The position numbers and the translations under genes were made by a program. The notes under the pieces were generated by a model that made no database searches, had not been told where the DNA came from, and saw only the letters and a program-made list of their open reading frames with translations. DNA of 64,000 bases from Bradyrhizobium sp. DOA9 (lineage in GTDB: Bacteria; Pseudomonadota; Alphaproteobacteria; Rhizobiales; Xanthobacteraceae), in the NCBI RefSeq assembly GCF_000617845.2, contig NZ_DF820425.1, positions 5,896,741-5,960,740 of the forward strand, given 5' to 3'. Positions 26,791 to 37,027 of this stretch are shown piece by piece. Numbering within the stretch: position 1 is the first letter of the stretch; each line of letters begins with the position of its first letter.

Positions 26791-27237
26791 TCAGCTCTGT
26801 ACGGCTTTGGCGAAGTTCGAGAAAAACTCATCGGCCAGCTTCTTGGCGGCGCCGTTGATGAGGCGCTGGCCGAGCTGCGCCAACTTGCCGCCGATCTGCG
26901 CCTCGACGTCGTAGGAGAGCAGCGTGCCGCCGTCCTTCTCCGCGAGCCTGACCGCCGCGCCGCCCTTGGCGAATCCGGCCACCCCGCCCTCGCCCTCACC
27001 GGAAATCTTGTAGCCGTTCGGCGGGTCGAGATCGGACAGCGTGACCTTGCCCTTGAAGCGCGCCGACACCGGGCCGACTTTCATTTTCGCCGTCGCGCGG
27101 AAGCCGCCGTCGTCGGTCTTCTCCAGCTCCTCGCAGCCGGGGATGCAGGCCTTCAGCACCTCGGGATCGTTGAGCTTGGCCCATACGGCCTCGCGCGGCG
27201 CCGCAAGCTGGACTTCGCCGTTCATCGTCATGGCCAT
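26791..27237 (-). CDS. coxG: CoxG-like SRPBCC protein (CO dehydrogenase subunit G family)
   Basis: 148 aa from ATG 27237, preceded by GGGAGG. SRPBCC fold with the CoxG pattern: PREAVWAKLNDPEVLKACIPGCEELE, GPVSARFKGKVTLSDLDPP, LSYDVEAQIGGKLAQLGQRLI. CoxG was shown in CO-oxidising mycobacteria to deliver respiratory quinone to CO dehydrogenase or otherwise anchor the enzyme to the membrane. It is the first gene of this cluster and divergent from pcaB. Confidence 0.9.
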   Translation of the reverse strand: MAMTMNGEVQLAAPREAVWAKLNDPEVLKACIPGCEELEKTDDGGFRATAKMKVGPVSARFKGKVTLSDLDPPNGYKISGEGEGGVAGFAKGGAAVRLAEKDGGTLLSYDVEAQIGGKLAQLGQRLINGAAKKLADEFFSNFAKAVQS

Positions 27238-27409
27238 AAGGGTGCCTCCCGGATCGCGCAACTATAGTGCTGATCAAGTAACGCAGCGACGCGGCAAAGA
27301 AAAGGCCGACGCTCGGTCACGTGCAATGCATATTCGCAACTGCAAAATGACGTGTGTGGACGGTGGGGGATTGGCAGGGCCGGGCCATGATGATTAGGTC
27401 GCGCGCAAC

Positions 27410-28765
27410 ATGAGCACATCCATCTCCCCCCTGCTCGCACCGATGCTGTCGAGCGCCGCCATGCGCGCGGTCTGCGAGGACCGGTCGACCTTGCAGAACA
27501 TGCTCGATTTCGAGGCAGCCTTGGCACGCGCGGAGGCGGCGACCGCCGTGATTCCCGCATCTGCCTTCGGACCGATCGAGGCTGCGTGCAAGGCCGATGG
27601 CTTCGACCTGGCCGCACTGGCGGAGGCCGCGACGCGATCGGGCAATCTCGCGATTCCCCTGGTCAAGATGCTGACGGCCCGTGTCGGCAAGATTGACGCG
27701 GAGGCCGCACGCTACGTGCATTGGGGCGCGACCAGCCAGGACGTCATCGACACCGCGACCATGCTGATGCTGCGCGCCGGCATCGCCGCACTGGACGCCG
27801 ACCTCAGCCGCGCCATCAAGGGCTTTGCCGCGCTGGCGCGCAGCCACCGCAACACCGCGATGGTGGCGCGGACCTGGCTTCAGCACGCGCTGCCGATGCC
27901 GTTCGGGCTGAAAGCAGCCGAATACGCATCAAACCTTGCCCGCGCCCGCTGCCGGCTGCGGCGGCTCTCCCGCGAGGGCCTCGCGCTGCAATTCGGCGGC
28001 GCCGCCGGCACGCTCGCTGCGCTCGGCGACAAGGGGCTCGCGGTATCGGAACGGCTGGCGCAGGAGCTCGATCTGCCGCTGCCGGAAGCGCCCTGGCACA
28101 CCCATCGCGACCGCATTGCCGAGGCCGCATCCTGCTTCGCCATTCTCGCCGGCAGCTGCGGCAAGATCGCGCGCGACATCTCGCTGCTGATGCAGACCGA
28201 CGTCGCCGAAGCGTTCGAGCCGGCCGGCCAAGGCCGCGGCGGCTCCTCGACCATGCCGCACAAGCGCAACCCGGTCGCCGCCGCGAGCGCGCTCGGCGCT
28301 GCGACCATGGCCCCGCAGCTCGCCGCGACGATCTTCGCCGCCCAAGTGCAGGACCACGAGCGCAGCGCCGGCCCCTGGCACGCAGAATGGCCGACGCTGC
28401 CGCAATTGATGCTGGTCGCCTCCGGCGCGCTGGCTGCCGTCGTCGACATCGCCGAGGGTCTCGAGGTCGATGCGGCGCGCATGCGCCGCAATCTCGATGC
28501 GACGCACGGGCTGATCATGGCCGAGGCCGTCACCTTCGCGCTCGCCGAAGCCATCGGCAAGAGCGATGCACACCATCTCGTCGAAGCCGCGAGCAAGCGC
28601 GCCCTCGCCGAGAAGAAGCATCTGCGCGAGGTGCTGTCGGGCGATTCGCACGTCACCGCGCACCTTTCGCCGGAAAAAATTGCGGCATTGTTCGAGCCGA
28701 TGGCCTATCAAGGGGCGTCACAGGCGCTGATCGACCGGTTGCTCGACAGCCTCGACCGCGAATAA
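27410..28765 (+). CDS. pcaB: 3-carboxy-cis,cis-muconate cycloisomerase
   Basis: 451 aa. Member of the fumarase/aspartase superfamily with the signature GGSSTMPHKRNP. Other family segments are AARYVHWGATSQDVIDTA and WLQHALPMPFGLKAAEY, which favour PcaB over adenylosuccinate lyase. It cyclises 3-carboxymuconate to 4-carboxymuconolactone in protocatechuate breakdown, in the cytoplasm. It is first of pcaB-pcaD-pcaC, with 28 bp to pcaD. The ring-cleavage genes pcaGH are not in the window. Confidence 0.93.
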   Translation: MSTSISPLLAPMLSSAAMRAVCEDRSTLQNMLDFEAALARAEAATAVIPASAFGPIEAACKADGFDLAALAEAATRSGNLAIPLVKMLTARVGKIDAEAARYVHWGATSQDVIDTATMLMLRAGIAALDADLSRAIKGFAALARSHRNTAMVARTWLQHALPMPFGLKAAEYASNLARARCRLRRLSREGLALQFGGAAGTLAALGDKGLAVSERLAQELDLPLPEAPWHTHRDRIAEAASCFAILAGSCGKIARDISLLMQTDVAEAFEPAGQGRGGSSTMPHKRNPVAAASALGAATMAPQLAATIFAAQVQDHERSAGPWHAEWPTLPQLMLVASGALAAVVDIAEGLEVDAARMRRNLDATHGLIMAEAVTFALAEAIGKSDAHHLVEAASKRALAEKKHLREVLSGDSHVTAHLSPEKIAALFEPMAYQGASQALIDRLLDSLDRE

Positions 28766-28793
28766 GAATCGCAAGATACGACGGAGACGCCGC

Positions 28794-29576
28794 ATGCCCA
28801 TGATCGATGCCGACGGATGCCTGCTCAACGTCTCCGTCGAGGGTCGCGACGGCGGGCCGACCTTGATGCTGTCGAACTCGCTCGGCTGCACGCTGCAGAT
28901 GTGGGAGCCGCAGATGAAGGCGCTGACGCAGGTGTTCCGCGTCATCCGCTACGACCGGCGCGGCCACGGCAAGTCCCAGGTGCCGCCCGGCCCCTACTCG
29001 ATGGAGCGCTTCGGCCGCGACGTGCTCGCGATCCTCGACGATCTCAACATCGAGAAGGTGCATTGGTGCGGCCTGTCGATGGGCGGCATGGTCGGGCAAT
29101 GGCTCGGCGCCAATGCGCCCGAAAGGTTCGGCAAGCTCATCCTTGCCAACACGTCCTGCTACTATCCCGATCCAACAAACTGGCACAACCGCATCAAGGC
29201 GGTAAAGGAGGGCGGCATCGCCGCCGTCGCCGATGCCGTCATCGCGGGCTGGCTCACCCAGGATTTTCGCGAGCGTGAGCCTGCGATCACCGCAAAAATG
29301 AAGTCGATGCTGCTCGCCTCGCCCGTCGAGGGCTACCTCGCCTGCTGCGAGGCGCTGTCGACGCTCGACCAGCGCGCGCTGCTGCCGAAGATCAAGAGCC
29401 CGACGCTGGTGATCGCCGGCCGCCACGACGTGGCGACGCCGATCTCGGCGGCCGAATTGATCCGCTCCAGCATTCCCGGCGCCAGCATGACCATCATCGA
29501 CGCCGCGCACATTTCCAACGTCGAGCAGCCGCATGCGTTCACGGATGCGGTGGTGGGATTCCTGACGCAGCGCTGA
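28794..29576 (+). CDS. pcaD: 3-oxoadipate enol-lactonase
   Basis: 260 aa alpha/beta hydrolase. The triad is visible: Ser in CGLSMGGMVGQW, Asp in AGRHDVATP, His in DAAHISNVEQP. The oxyanion region is LSNSLGCTLQMWEPQ and the product segment RRGHGKSQVPPGPYS, both typical of PcaD. It hydrolyses beta-ketoadipate enol-lactone to beta-ketoadipate. It sits between pcaB and pcaC in the same orientation. Confidence 0.93.
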   Translation: MPMIDADGCLLNVSVEGRDGGPTLMLSNSLGCTLQMWEPQMKALTQVFRVIRYDRRGHGKSQVPPGPYSMERFGRDVLAILDDLNIEKVHWCGLSMGGMVGQWLGANAPERFGKLILANTSCYYPDPTNWHNRIKAVKEGGIAAVADAVIAGWLTQDFREREPAITAKMKSMLLASPVEGYLACCEALSTLDQRALLPKIKSPTLVIAGRHDVATPISAAELIRSSIPGASMTIIDAAHISNVEQPHAFTDAVVGFLTQR

Positions 29577-29586
29577 TCTCACAACG

Positions 29587-29667
29587 CGTCATTGCGAGCG
29601 CAGCTAAGCAATCCAGAATTCCCTCCGCGATGACAGACTGGATTGTTTCGCTGCGCTCGCAATGACG
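29587..29667. repeat. GTCATTGCGAGC-type inverted repeat between pcaD and pcaC
   Basis: Left arm CGTCATTGCGAGCGCAGC plus GCAATCCAGA; right arm ACTGGATTG plus GCTGCGCTCGCAATGACG. This palindrome is common in alphaproteobacterial intergenic DNA. It ends 14 bp before the pcaC start and could affect pcaC expression in the pcaBDC mRNA. Confidence 0.75.
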
Positions 29668-29681
29668 AAGGAGGACACACC

Positions 29682-30074
29682 ATGGACGACCAGAAGCGCC
29701 GCGATGCCGGCACGAACGTACGCCGCAAGGTGCTGGGCAATGCCTGGGTCGACAAGTCGATCGCGAACCGCAATGCCTTCAACACCGACTTCCAGGACCT
29801 GATCACCCGCTACGCCTGGGGCGAGATCTGGACGCGCCCGCATTTCGACGAGCGCACGCGGCGCGTGCTCGTAATCGGCACCATGGTCGCGCTCGGGCAA
29901 TGGGACGAATTCCGCCTGCACGTGCGTGCGGCGCTGGCCGAGGGCGGCTTCACGCCCGATGACATCAAGGAGATCCTGCTGCAGCAGGCGATCTATTGCG
30001 GCGTGCCGGCGGCGAATCACGCCGTCAAGGAGGCCTCAGCGATTGTGCAGGAGCTCGGCCTGCTCAAGACCTAA
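29682..30074 (+). CDS. pcaC: 4-carboxymuconolactone decarboxylase
   Basis: 130 aa from ATG 29682, which follows AAGGAGG; an upstream in-frame ATG lies inside the repeat. The protein is the CMD domain alone: GNAWVDKSIANRNAFNTDFQ, TRYAWGEIWTRP, RRVLVIGTMVALGQWDEF, QQAIYCGVPAANHAVKEA. It decarboxylates 4-carboxymuconolactone to the enol-lactone that PcaD uses. Its last 39 bp overlap the end of the convergent gene at 30036-30575. Confidence 0.93.
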   Translation: MDDQKRRDAGTNVRRKVLGNAWVDKSIANRNAFNTDFQDLITRYAWGEIWTRPHFDERTRRVLVIGTMVALGQWDEFRLHVRAALAEGGFTPDDIKEILLQQAIYCGVPAANHAVKEASAIVQELGLLKT

Positions 30075-30575
30075 AGCCTCAATATTCGGCGGCGCGGCGA
30101 CCTCGGCCGCCTTCGGCGCAGCCGCCGGCTTCTCGATCACGACCACGATGGCCGCACCGAGCAGGAGCAAAAGCTCGGTGGCGTGCAGCCGAAGCGCGGC
30201 CAGCTCGCCGACCTTCGAAGCCATCACCATGCTGGCGAAGGAGATCAGGCTGCCGATCGCGAGCGCAATACCGAGCGCCTCGTCACTGCCGCCGCCCTTG
30301 CGGGTGCGGGGAATGCAGAGCAGCACCAGGTAGATCGAGAAGAACGCCACCACGGTCAGCCGCCCGAGCGCCAGCAGCCAGGCGGCACGCACCGTGTCCA
30401 TGCCCGCCATCTGCAGATGGTCGCTCAGGTACAGCGCCACCGCGACGCTCGGCCGCTCGTAAAGCCCGTGCACGGGCGCAACAATGATGTTGAAAGCGAC
30501 GACGCTCCAGACGGGAATGAAATAGGCCGCCAGCAGCGCGCCGTTGACCGAGCCGATCCGCCAATTCCTGAACAT
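30036..30575 (-). CDS. Four-helix membrane protein of unknown function
   Basis: 179 aa with four hydrophobic segments (about 13-33, 64-88, 99-118, 132-147) and a charged C-terminal tail. No family is recognised. The predicted fold has both termini in the cytoplasm. The 3' end overlaps pcaC antisense by 39 bp, so the two mRNAs can pair. The reading frame is the only long one on this strand with membrane-protein composition. Confidence 0.6.
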   Translation of the reverse strand: MFRNWRIGSVNGALLAAYFIPVWSVVAFNIIVAPVHGLYERPSVAVALYLSDHLQMAGMDTVRAAWLLALGRLTVVAFFSIYLVLLCIPRTRKGGGSDEALGIALAIGSLISFASMVMASKVGELAALRLHATELLLLLGAAIVVVIEKPAAAPKAAEVAAPPNIEALGLEQAELLHNR

Positions 30576-30698
30576 GCCGCTTCCCGCCTGGTTTGCCGAG
30601 CCTTCGATGGAAGGCGGCAGCCATGCCGGAGCTAACTCGCATCAGACTGTGGCGGCAATTTAAACCCTTTGTTTACCTTAACTGCCCCCTCGCGCGGC

Positions 30699-30737
30699 GT
30701 CATTCCGGATGGTGCGCAGCACCAGACCCGGAATGAC
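30699..30737. repeat. Short GTCATTCCGG inverted repeat
   Basis: GTCATTCCGG and CCGGAATGAC arms, 10 bp each, with GGTGCGCAGCACC forming an inner hairpin. It is a small member of the same family as the repeat at 24209-24314. Confidence 0.6.
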
Positions 30738-30744
30738 TCTTCCG

Positions 30745-30776
30745 CAAAGAAAAGGCCCCACCTTCCGGCGGGGCCT
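30745..30776 (-). terminator. Rho-independent terminator of the Q/G-rich small protein gene
   Basis: On the reverse strand, AGGCCCCGCC-GGAA-GGTGGGGCCT is followed by TTTCTTT. The stem is GC-rich, the loop short, and the T-run immediate. It lies 28 bp after the stop of the gene at 30804-30965. Confidence 0.82.
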
Positions 30777-30803
30777 CTCCTCACTCCTGGGCTCCCAAAC
30801 TCG

Positions 30804-30965
30804 CTATTCCTGATCGCGCTGGCCGCCCTGCTGCTGGCCTGGGCGATCGCCCTGGCGCGGGTCCTGCTGCTGCTGTCCGGGTTTCTGGCCACCACCCTGC
30901 TGCGGGTTGCGCTGGCCGGGATTCTGACTTTGCTGACCCGGATTCTGGTTCTGCTGCTTCGTCAT
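30804..30965 (-). CDS. Small Gln/Gly/Pro-rich protein
   Basis: 53 aa, too short for standard gene filters. It begins MTKQQNQNPGQQSQNPGQ and ends GQQQGGQRDQE; more than half the residues are Gln, Gly, Pro or Asn, so it is expected to be disordered and very hydrophilic. An AGGGAG site lies upstream of ATG 30965 and a strong terminator follows the stop, which together support a real transcription unit. A competing frame on the same strand (starting at 31014) is rejected because it lacks a site and has an ordinary shadow composition. Function unknown; stress-related disordered proteins have such composition. Confidence 0.65.
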   Translation of the reverse strand: MTKQQNQNPGQQSQNPGQRNPQQGGGQKPGQQQQDPRQGDRPGQQQGGQRDQE

Positions 30966-31226
30966 TCGGGGAAACTCCCTTGTTGGACGTCAGAACCAAG
31001 ATAACGGCCGGCATCCACTTTGGTTGCCTCGGGAACCGGGTTCCTCGCAGCTCCCGGGAACCCGGCGGCGAAATGATCTCTGTACAAGCCTTTAGGCGGA
31101 GACCGGGCCAGTTGCAGCCGCCAGTTCCCTCCTGTTACAAAACCCAAACGCTCAAGGGCTGCCGGGGCCCAAGAACTCTCTGCAAGAGCTCCCTTTGAGC
31201 CGCGTCAAGTTTGGGTACGGCAGCTT

Positions 31227-32144
31227 ATGGATTATTTCGCCCAGCAGCTCATCAACGGCCTCGTGCTCGGCTCCATCTACGGCCTGATCGCGATCGGCTA
31301 CACGATGGTCTACGGCATCGTCGGCATGATCAACTTCGCCCATGGCGACGTCTTCATGATCGGCGGCTTCATCGCCCTCATCACCTTCCTGATCCTGATC
31401 TCGTTCGGCCTGACCGCGATCCCCGTCATCCTGCTGATCGTGCTCCTCGTCTCGATGGCGATCACCGCGCTCTACGGCTGGACCATCGAGCGCATCGCCT
31501 ACCGGCCGCTGCGCCATTCCTTCCGCCTCGCCCCGATGCTGTCGGCGATCGGCATGTCGTTCGTGCTGACGAATTATTCGCAAGTGGCGCAAGGCGCCCG
31601 CGTCAAGCCGATCCCGCCCTTCATCACCGGCGGCTACACGCTGCACGAGAGCGCGGACGGCTTCGTGATCCAGCTCTCCAACATCCAGATCATGGTGGTC
31701 GTCACCACCATCGTGCTGCTGGCGATCTTCACCTGGCTGGTGTCGAGCACCCGGCTCGGGCGCGACATGCGCGCCTGCGAGCAGGACCAGACCATGGCGG
31801 CGCTGCTCGGCGTCAACGTCGACCGCACCATCTCCATGACCTTCGTGATCGGCGCCGCGCTCGCCGCCGTCGCGGGCCTGATGTACCTGCTCTATTACGG
31901 CCTGGTCGACTTCTTCATGGGCTTCGTCGCGGGCATCAAGGCCTTCACCGCCGCGGTGCTCGGCGGCATCGGCTCGCTGCCCGGCGCCATGCTCGGCGGG
32001 CTCGCGATCGGCCTGATCGAGACGTTCTGGTCGGCCTATTTCTCGGTCGAGTACAAGGACGTTGCGGCATTCTCGATCCTGATCGTCGTGCTGATCTTCA
32101 TGCCGACCGGCCTGCTCGGCCGTCCCGAAGTCGAAAAAGTCTGA
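31227..32144 (+). CDS. livH: Branched-chain amino acid ABC transporter permease LivH
   Basis: 305 aa with about eight membrane helices. The family start (QQLINGLVLGSIYGLIAIGYTMVYGI) and the coupling segment (STRLGRDMRACEQDQTMAALLGVN) are clear. It is one of two inner-membrane permeases of a HAAT-type importer. It is first in livH-livM-livG-livF followed by livK, all on the same strand; the gap to livM is 12 bp. The ribosome site is weak (only GGCAGCTT before the ATG). Confidence 0.92.
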   Translation: MDYFAQQLINGLVLGSIYGLIAIGYTMVYGIVGMINFAHGDVFMIGGFIALITFLILISFGLTAIPVILLIVLLVSMAITALYGWTIERIAYRPLRHSFRLAPMLSAIGMSFVLTNYSQVAQGARVKPIPPFITGGYTLHESADGFVIQLSNIQIMVVVTTIVLLAIFTWLVSSTRLGRDMRACEQDQTMAALLGVNVDRTISMTFVIGAALAAVAGLMYLLYYGLVDFFMGFVAGIKAFTAAVLGGIGSLPGAMLGGLAIGLIETFWSAYFSVEYKDVAAFSILIVVLIFMPTGLLGRPEVEKV

Positions 32145-32156
32145 CGGACCGGCCGC

Positions 32157-35040
<2,884 letters not shown>

Positions 35041-35133
35041 CCGCCCCCGCCCTGCGCGAGAATGCGGCTAGATATCTTGGCCTATGCCCGTATTTTGCCG
35101 GTGACTTCTCCTCGAATTCATTCAAGAATGGCG

Positions 35134-35147
35134 CCGGTTTGAACCGG
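35134..35147 (+). promoter_or_regulatory. Hairpin between livF and livK
   Basis: CCGGTT-TG-AACCGG is a perfect 6-bp stem, followed by a further GGGCC-TGCCCGG pairing region. It lies 45 bp upstream of livK. Such stem-loops often stabilise or punctuate an mRNA so the binding protein is made in excess of the permeases. It lacks a T-run. Role inferred. Confidence 0.3.
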
Positions 35148-35191
35148 GCCTGCCCGGCAACTTCCACAGGCGACCACCCGCGAGGTATCTC

Positions 35192-36310
35192 ATGAAATCA
35201 CTGAAGCTCATCGGTCTGGCATTCGGCGCATCGCTCGCGCTGTCGAGCGCGGCATTCGCGCAGGATGTCACCGTCGCAGTCGCAGGCCCGATGACCGGCG
35301 GCGAGTCCGCCTTCGGCCGCCAGATGAAGAACGGCGCCGAGATGGCCGTCGCCGACATCAACGCCGCCGGTGGCGTCAACGGCAAGAAGCTCGCGCTCAA
35401 CGCCGAGGACGACGCGTGCGATCCGAAACAGGCCCGCTCGGTGGCGGAAAAGATCGCCGGCGCCAAGATCCCGTTCGTCGCCGGCCATTTCTGCTCGTCG
35501 TCTTCGATCCCGGCCTCTGAAGCCTATGCGGACGGTAACGTCCTGCAAATCACCCCGGCTTCGACCAACCCGCTCTTCACCGAGCGCAAGCTGTGGAACG
35601 TGGCGCGGGTGTGCGGCCGCGACGACCAGCAGGGCCTGATCGCCGCGCAGTACATCGCCAAGAACTACAAGGGCAAGAACATCGCGATCCTCAACGACAA
35701 GACCACCTACGGCAAGGGTCTTGCCGACGAGACCAAGAAGGCGCTCAACAAGGCCGGCATCACCGAGAAGATGTACGAATCCTACAACAAGGGCGACAAG
35801 GACTTCAACGCGATCGTCTCGCGCCTGAAGAAGGAGAACGTCGAGCTCGTCTATGTCGGCGGTTACCATCAGGAAGCCGGCCTCATCCTGCGCCAGATGC
35901 GCGATCAGGGCATGAAGACGGTGCTGATGTCGGGCGATGCGCTCGCCGACAAGGAGTACGCCTCCATCACCGGTCCTGCCGGCGAAGGCACGCTGTTCAC
36001 CTTCGGTCCCGACCCGCGCAACAAGCCGACCGCGAAGAAGATCGTCGAGGCGTTCAAGGCCAAGGGCATCGATCCGGAAGGCTATACGCTCTATACCTAC
36101 GCTGCGTTGCAGGTCTGGACGCAGGCGGTCAAGAAGGCCGGCACCACCGATGCCAAGAAGGTCATGGAGACCATCAAGGCCGGCAAGTGGGACACGGTGC
36201 TCGGCCCGATCGAAATCGACGCCAAGGGCGACCTCAAGCAGATCGACTATGTCGTCTACAAGTGGGACGCCAAGGGCAATTACGCCGAGCTCGGCGCCAA
36301 GGGTTCCTGA
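35192..36310 (+). CDS. livK: Branched-chain amino acid ABC transporter substrate-binding protein
   Basis: 372 aa. Signal peptide 1-23 (LKLIGLAFGASLALSSAAFA). The mature protein is a type I periplasmic binding protein: VTVAVAGPMTGGESAFGRQM, MAVADINAAGGVNGKKLAL, FVAGHFCSSSSIPAS, ITPASTNPLFT, IAILNDKTTYGKGLAD. It fits LivJ/LivK, but rhizobial homologues bind amino acids broadly and some bind aromatic acids, so the substrate is unsure. A terminator follows. Confidence 0.92.
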   Translation: MKSLKLIGLAFGASLALSSAAFAQDVTVAVAGPMTGGESAFGRQMKNGAEMAVADINAAGGVNGKKLALNAEDDACDPKQARSVAEKIAGAKIPFVAGHFCSSSSIPASEAYADGNVLQITPASTNPLFTERKLWNVARVCGRDDQQGLIAAQYIAKNYKGKNIAILNDKTTYGKGLADETKKALNKAGITEKMYESYNKGDKDFNAIVSRLKKENVELVYVGGYHQEAGLILRQMRDQGMKTVLMSGDALADKEYASITGPAGEGTLFTFGPDPRNKPTAKKIVEAFKAKGIDPEGYTLYTYAALQVWTQAVKKAGTTDAKKVMETIKAGKWDTVLGPIEIDAKGDLKQIDYVVYKWDAKGNYAELGAKGS

Positions 36311-36388
36311 TCGAGCGTTCCTGATCCCGGATGCTCTTCGAGTATCCCGATCAGCGATCCCCCGAAAAGGCTCCCGCCATCGCGACCA

Positions 36389-36415
36389 CGCCCCGGCTTG
36401 CCGGGGCGTTCTTTT
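36389..36415 (+). terminator. Rho-independent terminator of the liv operon
   Basis: CGCCCCGG-CTTG-CCGGGGCG, an 8-bp perfect GC stem, is followed by TTCTTTT on the forward strand. It is 78 bp after the livK stop and ends 6 bp before the convergent receiver gene's stop. Confidence 0.9.
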
Positions 36416-36421
36416 ACCCGG

Positions 36422-36808
36422 TCAGACCGCGGCCGAGATCTCGCCGCCGGCCACCGCCTGGGCCTTGCGCAGGGCCTGCAGCAGATCGTTCGGCCGAAAC
36501 GGCTTTTGCAGGCAGGCGACGTTGGCGAGATGGGGCGATTGGTCGATGAAATCGAGCGCCGTCATCCCGGATACCGCGACCACGGGCAGCGCCGGCGCGC
36601 GTTCGCGCAAGGCGGTGATGACATCGACGCCGCTGGTATCGCCGAGGAAGATGTCGACGATCGCCGCGTCAAAGTGGCTTTCCAAAAACGCCTTCAGCCC
36701 CGCCGCTCCGCTTTCGGCCTCCACGACCTCGAAACGATTGACCCGGAGCACGATCGCGACCATCGCACGGACGTCCTTCTGGTCGTCGATGATGAGAACG
36801 CGCGGCAT
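36422..36808 (-). CDS. Single-domain response regulator
   Basis: 128 aa from ATG 36808; the frame extends upstream without a ribosome site. It is a receiver domain only: acidic pocket LIIDDQKDV (D8/D9), phosphoacceptor D52 in AAIVDIFLGD, Thr/Ser in VVAVSGMT, and the Lys in CLQKPFRPND. It has no output domain, so it probably acts by protein contact or as a phosphate shuttle or sink. It is divergent from a hybrid histidine kinase 219 bp away, its probable partner. Confidence 0.87.
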   Translation of the reverse strand: MPRVLIIDDQKDVRAMVAIVLRVNRFEVVEAESGAAGLKAFLESHFDAAIVDIFLGDTSGVDVITALRERAPALPVVAVSGMTALDFIDQSPHLANVACLQKPFRPNDLLQALRKAQAVAGGEISAAV

Positions 36809-37027
36809 GGGTGCAACTCTCGATCTCGAAACCAAAATCGCCTGTTTCAAACCTGGAACCCGGCGCAGCGGATGGGCATTATGACACCGCCCCGTAAAGC
36901 GCACCTTACCAATCTCTGTTCCGTGCTCTCACCGAAATTAGGTAAGCTGTAACCTTCGGTTGAGTCGTAAACCGGTTCCGTCACGACCCGCGCCCAAAAA
37001 CCGCTACGATGAACGGATTGCCGGCGA

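Noticed and set aside
30966..31226. GGAAC motifs as EcfG promoter of the Gln-rich small gene
   Set aside because: No CGTT element occurs at 16-17 nt from any GGAAC on the relevant strand. The GGAACC-G-GGTTCC pairing is only a short palindrome.
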